From contig NZ_CP031415.1 of the NCBI RefSeq assembly GCF_003367315.1, positions 1,672,001 to 1,736,000 on the forward strand: DNA of 64,000 nucleotides, read 5' to 3'. This document shows, in pieces, positions 15,651 to 23,151 of this stretch. How positions within the stretch are numbered: the stretch's first letter is position 1; the number at the start of each line of letters is the position of its first letter. The DNA is from Saccharospirillum mangrovi (GTDB taxonomy: Bacteria; Pseudomonadota; Gammaproteobacteria; Pseudomonadales; Natronospirillaceae). A model generated the notes under the pieces. That model did not search any database and had not been told where the DNA came from. It was given only the letters and a program-made list of their open reading frames with translations. The translations under genes were made by a program, and so were the position numbers.

Positions 15651-16400
15651 TTGAACGTTAACACCCTCCGTATGACGTTGCTGGTTTCAGGCCTACTGCT
15701 TGGAACCAGCACAGTGCTGGCCGATAACCGGGATCCTTTGGAACCGGTAAACCGCGTGATTTTCTCCATTAATAACGGTGTCGATCGCGTTTTGGTGCGG
15801 CCGGTTGCACGTACTTACCACTGGGTGATTCCGGATCCGATGGAGCAGGGCGTGCGCAATGTCTTTGCTAACCTGGGTGAAGTCCGTAACGCTAGCAACA
15901 ACCTGCTGCAGGGCAAATGGCGGCGCACGGGTGCAGCGACTGGGCGTTTTGCCATCAACACGACTGTCGGTCTGGTCGGCGTATTTGATGTTGCCAGTCG
16001 CATGGGGATTGAACCGGTACCTGAGGATTTTGGACAAACCCTGGGGTATTGGGGATTGGGCCATGGGTTTTATCTGGTGTTGCCCATCCTCGGTCCGTCG
16101 TCGCTGCGTGACGGTACCGGCCGAGTGGTCGATCAGTGGCAGAATCCATTGAATTACGTTGAGATGGAACACTGGCAGCGTGGTTCAATTCTGGTGGTTG
16201 ATGGCTTGCAGACACGAGCCGATTTATTGGCGTCGGATGGTCTCTTTTCTGGCGATACCTATCCGGTGATTCGGGAAGCCTACTTTTCGATGCGGGAATT
16301 TCAGGTAAACGACGGGGAAGTGAAGTCGGACGCCTTTATCGATGAAGATAGCGCCGAAGAAGGCTTCGTCGATGAAGGCTTCATCGACGAAAGCTTTTAA
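15651..16400 (+). CDS. mlaA: MlaA (VacJ), outer-membrane lipid asymmetry protein
   Basis: MlaA removes misplaced phospholipids from the outer leaflet of the outer membrane and hands them to MlaC. The family core is clear: Asp-Pro-Leu-Glu-Pro-Val-Asn-Arg near the mature N-terminus, Asn-Leu-Gly-Glu-Val, the Gly-Val-Phe-Asp-Val-Ala motif and Phe-Gly-Gln-Thr-Leu-Gly-Tyr-Trp-Gly. The TTG at 15651 gives a signal peptide with a basic residue; a start at ATG 15672 would leave one without charge. The signal ends in Val-Leu-Ala-Asp, so there is no lipobox Cys, unlike E. coli MlaA. The acidic tail (Gly-Phe-Val-Asp-Glu-Gly-Phe-Ile-Asp-Glu) is a short repeat. The rest of the Mla system is not in the window. 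Confidence 0.9.
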   Translation: MNVNTLRMTLLVSGLLLGTSTVLADNRDPLEPVNRVIFSINNGVDRVLVRPVARTYHWVIPDPMEQGVRNVFANLGEVRNASNNLLQGKWRRTGAATGRFAINTTVGLVGVFDVASRMGIEPVPEDFGQTLGYWGLGHGFYLVLPILGPSSLRDGTGRVVDQWQNPLNYVEMEHWQRGSILVVDGLQTRADLLASDGLFSGDTYPVIREAYFSMREFQVNDGEVKSDAFIDEDSAEEGFVDEGFIDESF

Positions 16401-16418
16401 GCAAGTCGGCCAGAGCGA

Positions 16419-16727
16419 TCAGTCCAGGCCGCGAATCTCGACACCGTGACGGTATTGTTGGCCGTCAGCGTCGCAGCGAACGACCTCAGCTTGGGCGTCC
16501 AGAGACGATAAATGCTCGTTGGGTGATTCAATCACCACCCGGATTTGGGTGCCAATGGGCAGTGGTTTGTCGATGATCAGGCTCATGCCGACGGCGCTGA
16601 AATCCTGACAGTGTGCGCTGATGGGCGTGCTTTCTCCCTCCAGAAAAATGTGCGCTTGCGTATTCATCCGCATGCGAATGAAGTCCCTTTTCTCGTCGTA
16701 ATCTCGATCCGCTGTGCTCATGCTCAC
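16419..16727 (-). CDS. PilZ domain protein, likely c-di-GMP receptor
   Basis: A 102-residue, single-domain PilZ protein. Both ligand motifs are present: Arg-Asp-Phe-Ile-Arg (RxxxR, near residues 14-18) and Asp-Phe-Ser-Ala-Val-Gly (DxSxxG, near 42-47), so c-di-GMP binding is likely. It lies opposite to its neighbours, facing mlaA, and is divergent from the response-regulator phosphatase. A motility role such as YcgR-like braking is possible given the nearby flagellar genes, but no YcgR N-terminal domain is present. Two Met codons near the start (residues 1 and 3) make the first residue uncertain. Confidence 0.88.
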   Translation of the reverse strand: MSMSTADRDYDEKRDFIRMRMNTQAHIFLEGESTPISAHCQDFSAVGMSLIIDKPLPIGTQIRVVIESPNEHLSSLDAQAEVVRCDADGQQYRHGVEIRGLD

Positions 16728-16815
16728 CTCGTCTGGCCTATGGCGGATGGGGCTCTATTGCTTTCCAGAACCCGCCCCGTTAAGTTGCATCCATCTCGCA
16801 GTGGAAGTCAACCGA

Positions 16816-18018
16816 ATGCCAATCACCGACGCCAAACTGCTGGTCGTAGACGATGACCAGGCGGTGCGCGATTCCATCGTTGCCTACCTCGAAGACAGTG
16901 GATACAGCGTGCTTGAAGCCGACAACGGCGAGGCCGCCCTGGCGCTGTTCGAACAAGAAGCACTCGACTTGGTGATTTGTGATCTGCGCATGCCGGTGAT
17001 GGACGGGCTCACTCTGCTGCGGCGCATTATGGAAGTGACCGACGAAGTACCGGTGATCGTGGTGTCAGGTGCGGGTGTGATGTCCGACGTAGTCGACGCG
17101 TTGCGCCTGGGTGCCAGCGACTATCTGATGAAACCCGTCGTGGATCTGGGTGTGTTGGAACACTCCGTCGAACGCGCTTTAGAACGCTCGCTGCTGGTTC
17201 GTGAGAACTATCGTTATCGGGTCGAGTTGGAAGCGCGCAATCAGGAACTGCAAAATCATGTCGATCGACTGAAACTCGACTTGCAGGCCGGCCGCGCCGT
17301 GCAACAGCGATTGTTACCCGAAAAGCCGCTCGAGCGCGGTGGATTTCGCATCAACCACCGTATGGTGCCGTCCAATTATCTCAGCGGTGATTTGGTCGAT
17401 TACTTTCCTATCCCCAACAACCGATTGGTGTTTTACGTGGCAGACGTCTCCGGCCATGGCGCCAGTTCCGCACTGATTACCTTATTGATTAAAAATCAGA
17501 TTGATCGATTGCGCGATGAAATCGACAACGGCAGTTCAGACGTCGTGGTGCACCCGGCTCAAGTATTGGCATTGATCAACCAGGAATTGCTCAAAACCCA
17601 AACCGGCAAACACGCCACCGTATTCTACGGCGTGCTGGATACCGAAAAGTGCATCTTGCATTACGCTTCTGCAGCCCATTTCCCCGCGCCTATCCTCGGC
17701 GCGCAGCAATCGGTTCGAACCTTGGATCCGGAAAATCTGGCGGTGGGTCTCTTCGAGAACGTTGAGTTTAACGAGCATGAATTGTCGCTGGACGGTTTCG
17801 AACGCTTGTCAGTTATGTCGGACGGTGTTCTGGAATTGCTGGACGACGCCAGTTTACAAGAAAAGGAAGCGCACTTACTTGAGTTGGGTGCAGACGCGTC
17901 TCATACTATGCTCCAATTTTTGGCGCAGATGACCGAAAGGGGTAAAACCCAGGCTGTGCCGGATGACATCACAGTGTTAACGGTCGAAAACAGTGTTAAC
18001 GGTCGAAAGAGTGCTTAG
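16816..18018 (+). CDS. response regulator with PP2C/SpoIIE phosphatase
   Basis: The protein has an N-terminal receiver domain (about 1-125; phosphorylated Asp in Val-Ile-Cys-Asp-Leu-Arg-Met-Pro), a coiled-coil linker (about 130-180) and a PP2C-type phosphatase domain (about 190-390; Asp-Val-Ser-Gly-His-Gly and Val-Met-Ser-Asp-Gly-Val motifs). Such proteins dephosphorylate STAS antagonists in partner-switching systems such as HsbR-HsbA of Pseudomonas. No HATPase kinase domain is visible here, unlike HsbR. ATG 16816 begins the receiver domain; the frame extends upstream without family similarity. A 19-bp tandem duplication changes the last residues. The STAS gene follows 12 bases later. Confidence 0.88.
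   Translation: MPITDAKLLVVDDDQAVRDSIVAYLEDSGYSVLEADNGEAALALFEQEALDLVICDLRMPVMDGLTLLRRIMEVTDEVPVIVVSGAGVMSDVVDALRLGASDYLMKPVVDLGVLEHSVERALERSLLVRENYRYRVELEARNQELQNHVDRLKLDLQAGRAVQQRLLPEKPLERGGFRINHRMVPSNYLSGDLVDYFPIPNNRLVFYVADVSGHGASSALITLLIKNQIDRLRDEIDNGSSDVVVHPAQVLALINQELLKTQTGKHATVFYGVLDTEKCILHYASAAHFPAPILGAQQSVRTLDPENLAVGLFENVEFNEHELSLDGFERLSVMSDGVLELLDDASLQEKEAHLLELGADASHTMLQFLAQMTERGKTQAVPDDITVLTVENSVNGRKSA
17971..18008 (+). repeat. 19-bp perfect tandem duplication at the phosphatase gene end
   Basis: The 19-mer ACAGTGTTAACGGTCGAAA occurs twice head to tail at 17971-17989 and 17990-18008. Because 19 is not a multiple of 3, the second copy is read in a different frame and brings in a new C-terminus and stop at 18016. 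Removing one copy would let the frame continue to a TGA at 18032-18034, overlapping the ATG of the next gene. Confidence 0.95.
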
Positions 18019-18030
18019 GTCGTATCTTCA

Positions 18031-18528
18031 ATGAGTACTGGTCGGGTTTTAATGGCGAACCAAGCGGGTGCCTATGTCATTAAGTTGACAGGCGATGTCC
18101 GAATGACGCTCTGTACCACGCTCGACAGTTGTCTCTACCGCATGGTGGACGACCCGGTTTTCCAATCCGTCACCGTGGATGTCACCGAAGCCGAAGGCAT
18201 CGACAGCACCAGTCTTGGTATGCTGGCCAAAGTTTCCCGTCTTGCCACGCCCGCCATGGGCCGTGTTCCAACCCTGGTCTCTACCCGCGCTGATATTACC
18301 CGTCTGATTGAAACCATGGGTTTTCGTGATCGGGTGTACGCCATCGTTTCCCAACCACAACTTGAATCCAAATCGCCGCTAGACGAGCAACCGGCGTTGC
18401 CCGTTAACGAAGGCGATGCGCGCGAGCGTGTGTTGGAAGCGCATAAAATTCTGATGTCGTTGAACGACCATAACCGCCAGACGTTCAGGGAGCTGGTGGA
18501 GTGTATCGAGAATCAGGCCCAGCATTGA
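18031..18528 (+). CDS. STAS-domain anti-sigma factor antagonist
   Basis: A 165-residue protein with a STAS fold (about 10-110). The regulatory phosphorylation site is in Gly-Ile-Asp-Ser-Thr-Ser-Leu-Gly-Met-Leu, typical of SpoIIAA/HsbA-type antagonists. Its phosphorylation state should be set by the upstream PP2C response regulator and an unseen kinase. In Pseudomonas the equivalent HsbA binds the anti-sigma factor FlgM or a diguanylate cyclase; a similar motility or biofilm switch is an inference here. The C-terminal 50 residues are charged and outside the STAS fold. gpsA follows after 27 bases. Confidence 0.85.
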   Translation: MSTGRVLMANQAGAYVIKLTGDVRMTLCTTLDSCLYRMVDDPVFQSVTVDVTEAEGIDSTSLGMLAKVSRLATPAMGRVPTLVSTRADITRLIETMGFRDRVYAIVSQPQLESKSPLDEQPALPVNEGDARERVLEAHKILMSLNDHNRQTFRELVECIENQAQH

Positions 18529-18555
18529 GCTGAACTCTGATCGCAAGGAGAATCT

Positions 18556-19590
18556 GTGACCCATACTTCCATGCCGCCCAAGCGCATCGCCGTTTTGGGC
18601 GGTGGCAGCTTTGGCACCGCCGTTGCCAATATCGCTGCGTCAAATGGCCATACCGTCAAACTTTGGATGCGCAGCGAAAAGCAGGCGCAAGACATTCTGG
18701 ATCAAGGCGAAAACAGCCGCTATTTGCCCGGCTATAAACTGTCGGAACGCTTAACGCCGGAGCTGGATCTGGCGGCTGCGGTTAGCGATGCCGACTATGT
18801 GTTTGTCGCCGTGCCATCAAAAGCCTTTCGTTCGGTAGCTGAACAAGCCATTCCCTTGTTGCCGGCTCACACTGCTTTAATCAGTCTGACCAAAGGCATT
18901 GAGCCGGGCAGTTTCAAACTGATGAGTCAGATACTGCACGACCTGGCACCAAGCCATGAAGTGGGTGTGATCAGTGGGCCGAATCTGGCGAAGGAAATCG
19001 CTCAGAATCAAATTTCCGCCACTGTGATTGCGTCGTACAGCCAGTCCCTTCGTCAAAACGTCCAGCAATTGCTCAGCAGCCAGTTTTTCCGTGTGTATGG
19101 CAATCCGGATATCTACGGTGTCGAACTCGCTGGTGCGTTGAAAAATATCTACGCCATCATCACCGGTCTGGCGGTTGCGTTGGGCATGGCTGAAAACACC
19201 CGCGCGGCGATCATCACCCGCGCCTTAGCCGAAATGTCGCGCTTTGCTGTTCGCCTTGGTGCTAACCCGATGACGTTTTTGGGCCTGGCCGGTGTCGGAG
19301 ACTTAATCGTCACCTGCAGTTCGCAGCTGAGCCGCAACTATCGTGTTGGTTACTACATCGGCGAAGGCGACTCGCTGAAGCAAGCCATCAAGCGCGTTGG
19401 TGAAACTGCTGAAGGCATCAACACGCTGCGGATGGTGCATGAAAAAGCCGCGGAAATGGGCATCTACATGCCGCTGGTGGGCGGCCTCTATGCCATCATT
19501 TACGAAGACCAACCGATCCGGGAAGTGTCCGGTAAATTGATGTCGGGCGACCTGGCTCAAGACGTTGAGTTCATGGGAGCTGGAATCTGA
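18556..19590 (+). CDS. gpsA: GpsA, glycerol-3-phosphate dehydrogenase [NAD(P)+]
   Basis: GpsA reduces dihydroxyacetone phosphate to sn-glycerol 3-phosphate, the backbone of phospholipids. The 344-residue protein has the N-terminal nucleotide-binding motif Gly-Gly-Gly-Ser-Phe-Gly-Thr-Ala (about 14-21), Leu-Thr-Lys-Gly-Ile-Glu, and the catalytic Lys region Glu-Leu-Ala-Gly-Ala-Leu-Lys-Asn. The GTG start at 18556 is set by AAGGAG five bases upstream. Its TGA overlaps the ATG of the next gene (TGATG). Length matches the family. Confidence 0.96.
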   Translation: MTHTSMPPKRIAVLGGGSFGTAVANIAASNGHTVKLWMRSEKQAQDILDQGENSRYLPGYKLSERLTPELDLAAAVSDADYVFVAVPSKAFRSVAEQAIPLLPAHTALISLTKGIEPGSFKLMSQILHDLAPSHEVGVISGPNLAKEIAQNQISATVIASYSQSLRQNVQQLLSSQFFRVYGNPDIYGVELAGALKNIYAIITGLAVALGMAENTRAAIITRALAEMSRFAVRLGANPMTFLGLAGVGDLIVTCSSQLSRNYRVGYYIGEGDSLKQAIKRVGETAEGINTLRMVHEKAAEMGIYMPLVGGLYAIIYEDQPIREVSGKLMSGDLAQDVEFMGAGI

Positions 19591-19883
19591 TGGAAACAAG
19601 TAAGCGTGAACGCATCGAGCAACAACTGTTGCGTCTGGTGTTTATGGTTATTTTTGGCGTTGTGCTGCGGCTGAGCGTGCTATTGACCGGCTTGCTCGCC
19701 GTTGTGCAATGGATCTGGCGCTGGTTCCAAAGCGATGACAACGAACGCCTGCGCGGTTTCTGCCGGGCGTTGGGACGTTATCAACATCAGGTATCGGATT
19801 TCCTGTTGTTCAATGTCGACGACAAACCCTTTCCTTTCTCCGACTGGCCGAGCGATGACCTGGCGGAGCCAGAAGACGACTGA
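19590..19883 (+). CDS. DUF4389 small membrane protein
   Basis: A 97-residue protein with one or two hydrophobic segments (about residues 14-45) and an acidic C-terminus. It matches the DUF4389 group, commonly found between gpsA and sixA in Pseudomonas relatives. It overlaps both neighbours by a base, so it is translated as part of a gpsA-DUF4389-sixA unit. No function is known. Confidence 0.78.
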   Translation: METSKRERIEQQLLRLVFMVIFGVVLRLSVLLTGLLAVVQWIWRWFQSDDNERLRGFCRALGRYQHQVSDFLLFNVDDKPFPFSDWPSDDLAEPEDD

Positions 19884-20320
19884 TGCGTCTGTATCTGCTG
19901 CGACACGGTGAAGCCGAACCCTACGGCAGCGTCAGCGACGCAGAGCGCCGCCTGGTGCCTGCGGGGGAATCGGCGGTGATACGCCAGCGAACCTGGCTGG
20001 AACCGGTCGATGCTTTCTATTGCAGCCCGTACCGACGTGCCTGTCAGACCGCCGAATTGATCCGCTCAACGGTCGGTGGCCAGCAACCGATGTTGGATGC
20101 GCGGCTGACGCCGGATAGCCCGGTGCAGGGTGTTTTGGACTTGCTGGGCAGTGCTGGCGGTGAGCGGTTGTTGTTGGTCGGTCATAATCCATTGCTGTCG
20201 AGTCTGGCCAATTCCCTGATCGGCGACCCCTACGCCTTAGCGTTGCCAACGGCGGGGTTGGTCTGTCTTGAAGCGGATGACTGGTTTCCCGGCAGCGCTC
20301 AGTTTTTGTGGCAAAAATAA
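19883..20320 (+). CDS. sixA: SixA, phosphohistidine phosphatase
   Basis: SixA belongs to the histidine (RHG) phosphatase family and removes phosphate from His residues, in E. coli on phosphotransfer proteins such as ArcB and the nitrogen PTS. The 145-residue protein shows the Leu-Leu-Arg-His-Gly-Glu motif near the N-terminus, Ser-Pro-Tyr-Arg-Arg-Ala at about 49-54 and the second catalytic His in Val-Gly-His-Asn-Pro at about 98-102. It overlaps the previous gene in TGATG. The gap after it contains a nested palindrome, so the following hydrolase gene is probably a separate unit. Confidence 0.93.
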   Translation: MRLYLLRHGEAEPYGSVSDAERRLVPAGESAVIRQRTWLEPVDAFYCSPYRRACQTAELIRSTVGGQQPMLDARLTPDSPVQGVLDLLGSAGGERLLLVGHNPLLSSLANSLIGDPYALALPTAGLVCLEADDWFPGSAQFLWQK

Positions 20321-20357
20321 ACTTAATAGGTTGTTTTTAACGCCGTTTCTTTCCAAT

Positions 20358-20394
20358 CAAACGCATATTCAAACGTCTGTTTGAATGTGGTTTG
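20358..20394. promoter_or_regulatory. nested PsrA-like operator upstream of hydrolase gene
   Basis: A perfect palindrome ATTCAAAC-GTCT-GTTTGAAT spans 20367-20386. Further copies of its half-site flank it almost symmetrically: CAAAC at 20358-20362 and GTTTG at 20390-20394. The core CAAAC-N4-GTTTG equals the published half-sites of PsrA, a TetR-family regulator of lipid metabolism. It ends 46 bases before the hydrolase ATG. Confidence 0.6.
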
Positions 20395-20439
20395 AGCCTG
20401 AACTAGATTGATTGCTCGTCATCGAAGGTCAGGTTTGTC

Positions 20440-21249
20440 ATGAAACCGCTGATTCATTTTGCCCACGCCAACGGTTTTCCCTCTGCCAGCTATGGCGCTT
20501 TATTTGATGCGTTGTCGACCGATTACGATGTCTGCCAACTGCCATTGATCGGCCACGACCCGAATTACCCGGTCACCGATAACTGGACCCGCCTGAAGCA
20601 TCAATTGATTGCCAGCATCGAAACGCAGTGCGACCGGCCGGTCGTCGGCATTGGGCATTCTCTTGGCGGCGGGCTGACCATGATGGCGGCCAAAGAACGG
20701 CCAGACCTGTTTGAAGCCATCGTGCTGCTGGACGTGCCGGTGTTCAGTTGTCTGGAAAGTTACGTCGTGCGGCTGATCAAGACATTTGGGCTGATGGATT
20801 CGGTGACACCCGCCGGTCGTTCAAAGCGTCGCCGTACCCAATGGCCCGACGCTCAGGCGGCACTCGATTACTTCCGCACCCGAGGTTTGTTCCAGCGGTT
20901 CGATGAGCGTTGTTTGCAGGATTACGTGCGTTCGGCCATACGACCGGCATCGGACGGCGGCGTCGAATTGCTCTATGAACTGTCGGTCGAGCTGGCGGTG
21001 TTTCGAACCATGCCGCATAACCTGGGTGTTCGCGCCGGTCAGTTAGCGATGCCAGCCGGCATTCTGGTCGGACGCGACACCGATGCAGTGCGCAAAAGCC
21101 AATATCTGCGCATGAAGCGCCGCCTGGGGTTTTATGGCGAACGTCTCGATGGCACCCACATGTTCCCGCTCGAATACCCACAAAAAACGGCCGACGCCAT
21201 TGGGCGGTTGTTGTTGCAAATGCAGCTCGCTGAACAGCAGGCCGGTTAA
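20440..21249 (+). CDS. alpha/beta hydrolase
   Basis: A 269-residue alpha/beta hydrolase fold protein. The oxyanion-region motif His-Ala-Asn-Gly-Phe-Pro is near residue 9, the nucleophile elbow Gly-His-Ser-Leu-Gly-Gly is at about 72-77, and the likely catalytic His is in Asp-Gly-Thr-His-Met-Phe-Pro near residue 246. Substrate cannot be told; esterase or lipase-like action is the usual guess for the group. A lid insertion rich in Arg lies around residues 125-135. It is followed after 3 bases by a second hydrolase. The upstream palindrome suggests control by a PsrA-like repressor and therefore a link with fatty acids, which is inference. Confidence 0.85.
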   Translation: MKPLIHFAHANGFPSASYGALFDALSTDYDVCQLPLIGHDPNYPVTDNWTRLKHQLIASIETQCDRPVVGIGHSLGGGLTMMAAKERPDLFEAIVLLDVPVFSCLESYVVRLIKTFGLMDSVTPAGRSKRRRTQWPDAQAALDYFRTRGLFQRFDERCLQDYVRSAIRPASDGGVELLYELSVELAVFRTMPHNLGVRAGQLAMPAGILVGRDTDAVRKSQYLRMKRRLGFYGERLDGTHMFPLEYPQKTADAIGRLLLQMQLAEQQAG

Positions 21250-21252
21250 TTC

Positions 21253-22071
21253 ATGCGCGAATTCAGTCTGTTGAATGATCGCATTCAAGGCGTGCGTTGG
21301 GGGCAGGGCAAACCAGTTTTGGCGCTCCATGGCTTGCTCGATAACGCCATGAGTTTTCAGCCGCTGGCGCAGCATCTGACACAGATTGAACTTTGGGCCA
21401 TCGATCTGCCCGGTCACGGTCGTTCGGCCGCCTTGCCGGGGCAGGGTGGCTGGAGTTTGCCGGACTGGCTACCGCTGCTGGGTGACATACTGGACGAACT
21501 GAATTGGGCGCAGTTTGATGTCCTCGGTCATTCCCTCGGCGGCATTCTCAGCCAACTGCTGGCGACACTGGACACGCGCATCGCTCGGTTGTGGTCACTG
21601 GATGCCCTGGGGCCTATCGTTGACGACGATGACGGCAATCTGGACCGCTTACAGCGGTTGTACGAAGCACGCAAAAAACCTAAATCCAAACGACGTCATT
21701 ATCCGACTCCCGATGCGTTGTGGCAGGCCCGTGCACAAGGCCGGTTTCCGTTATCGGAAGCGTCGGCCCGGGTGTTGACCCGTCGCGGTGTTGGACTCGG
21801 CGAGGGCGGTTGGTTTTTCAATTACGATCGACGTCTGCGCCAGGAAACCCAATGGCGGCTGACCGAATCTCAGGTGTTGGCACTGTTGAAACGCATTCGC
21901 TGCCCGCTGCACCTGGCGTTGTTTGATGACAGCCCACTGGCGAAACAGGAGGCTCTGGTGCTGCGCCAACAAGCCGTAGCGCAATTGCATCTGAGCCGAT
22001 TCGCAGGTGGGCATCATGCCCACATGGAAACGCCGGAACCGATTGCACGTTGGTTGGAAAGCACGCTTTAA
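21253..22071 (+). CDS. alpha/beta hydrolase (YbfF-like esterase)
   Basis: A 272-residue hydrolase with a fuller set of motifs: Leu-His-Gly-Leu-Leu-Asp-Asn oxyanion strand (about 26-32), Asp-Leu-Pro-Gly-His-Gly-Arg-Ser, nucleophile elbow Gly-His-Ser-Leu-Gly-Gly at about 91-96, and a catalytic His in the Gly-Gly-His-His-Ala-His stretch near residue 255. It resembles the acyl-ester hydrolases of the YbfF group. It begins 3 bases after the previous hydrolase and probably shares its message. It is not a copy of its neighbour: the two differ throughout except at the motifs. Confidence 0.85.
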   Translation: MREFSLLNDRIQGVRWGQGKPVLALHGLLDNAMSFQPLAQHLTQIELWAIDLPGHGRSAALPGQGGWSLPDWLPLLGDILDELNWAQFDVLGHSLGGILSQLLATLDTRIARLWSLDALGPIVDDDDGNLDRLQRLYEARKKPKSKRRHYPTPDALWQARAQGRFPLSEASARVLTRRGVGLGEGGWFFNYDRRLRQETQWRLTESQVLALLKRIRCPLHLALFDDSPLAKQEALVLRQQAVAQLHLSRFAGGHHAHMETPEPIARWLESTL

Positions 22072-22146
22072 CCGGTCGCGTCGGTGCGCAAGTTGGCGGT
22101 TAAATCGGTTATACTGCCGGCCCGTTCTAATGATCAACTCAACCGC

Positions 22147-23094
22147 ATGTCACATCCTGTTCCGCTGCTATCCTTTGACGACGCCGACCTTCAGCAACAA
22201 TCGTTGCAGGACTTCTGTCAGCTAGGCGATTGGGTGCGCTTTGGCGCCAGCCAGATGGGGCGCTACGACGTCTTTCATGGCCACGGTTTTGAGTCCGCCT
22301 GGGACGAATCGCTGTTTTTGTGCGCGCGTGCGTTACAACTGGATTGGGATATACCAGCGGCGGCGCTGTCTGCCCGTCTGCTCACCGCTGAGCGCCAGCG
22401 GTTGTGGTCGTTGTTACAACAGCGTTGTGTGCAACGTGTGCCCACCGCCTATCTGCTTGAAGAAGCCTGGTTCTGCGGCGAGCCGTTCAAAGTAACACCG
22501 GATGTATTGATCCCTCGTTCGCCCATCGCCGAATTGATTGAATCCGGATTTGAACCCTGGCTTGAGCAAGTGCCGCACCGCATTCTGGATTTGTGCACTG
22601 GCAGTGGCTGCATTGGTATTGCCGCCGCACGTATGTTCCCGCAGGCGCAGGTCGACTTAAGCGATTTGAGCGAGGCTGCTGTTGCCATTGCTGTTGAAAA
22701 CGTCGACGCCAAAGACTTAGGTTGGCAAATTGATGTCTACCAGGGCGATTTATTCGACAGCCTGGGCGATGCCCGTTACGACCTGATCCTCTCCAATCCG
22801 CCCTACGTGGATGCCGAAGATATCGACAGCATGCCAGCCGAATTTCATCACGAACCGCGTCTGGGTTTGGCCGCCGGTGACGATGGATTGGACCTGGTTC
22901 ATCGCATCCTCAAAGAGTCGGTGGACCACTTGACTGACGACGGTTTGCTGGTGTGCGAAGTCGGTAACAGCGCTGGTGCATTAATGGATGCGTATCCCGA
23001 ACTGCCGTTCGAATGGCCGGAATTCAGCCAAGGTGGTTTAGGTGTTTTAATACTTCGGGCGAGTGATTTGCGCGCTTATTTCAGTGCGCATTAA
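22147..23094 (+). CDS. prmB: PrmB, ribosomal protein uL3 glutamine methyltransferase
   Basis: PrmB methylates the side chain of a Gln in ribosomal protein L3. The 315-residue protein has the helical N-terminal domain, the SAM-binding motif Asp-Leu-Cys-Thr-Gly-Ser-Gly-Cys-Ile-Gly (about 146-155) and the catalytic Asn-Pro-Pro-Tyr motif (about 217-220). ATG 22147 is chosen because upstream codons in the frame do not fit the family. The order prmB-aroC is conserved in many gammaproteobacteria. It is distinguished from PrmC by its neighbour and the Gly-Glu-Pro-Phe-Lys-Val segment. Confidence 0.93.
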   Translation: MSHPVPLLSFDDADLQQQSLQDFCQLGDWVRFGASQMGRYDVFHGHGFESAWDESLFLCARALQLDWDIPAAALSARLLTAERQRLWSLLQQRCVQRVPTAYLLEEAWFCGEPFKVTPDVLIPRSPIAELIESGFEPWLEQVPHRILDLCTGSGCIGIAAARMFPQAQVDLSDLSEAAVAIAVENVDAKDLGWQIDVYQGDLFDSLGDARYDLILSNPPYVDAEDIDSMPAEFHHEPRLGLAAGDDGLDLVHRILKESVDHLTDDGLLVCEVGNSAGALMDAYPELPFEWPEFSQGGLGVLILRASDLRAYFSAH

Positions 23095-23151
23095 CGACAA
23101 AAAATTTTTCGAATCCAACTTCGTTGGCTCACATATAAAACGGAAAACAGC

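Noticed and set aside
20440-22071. two adjacent alpha/beta hydrolases as a recent duplication
   Set aside because: Apart from the nucleophile elbow they share little sequence and differ in the positions of other motifs.
22331-22343. GTTGTAAC-like Ter core (reverse strand) in prmB
   Set aside because: It is an isolated short match inside a coding sequence; the flanks do not follow the Ter consensus.
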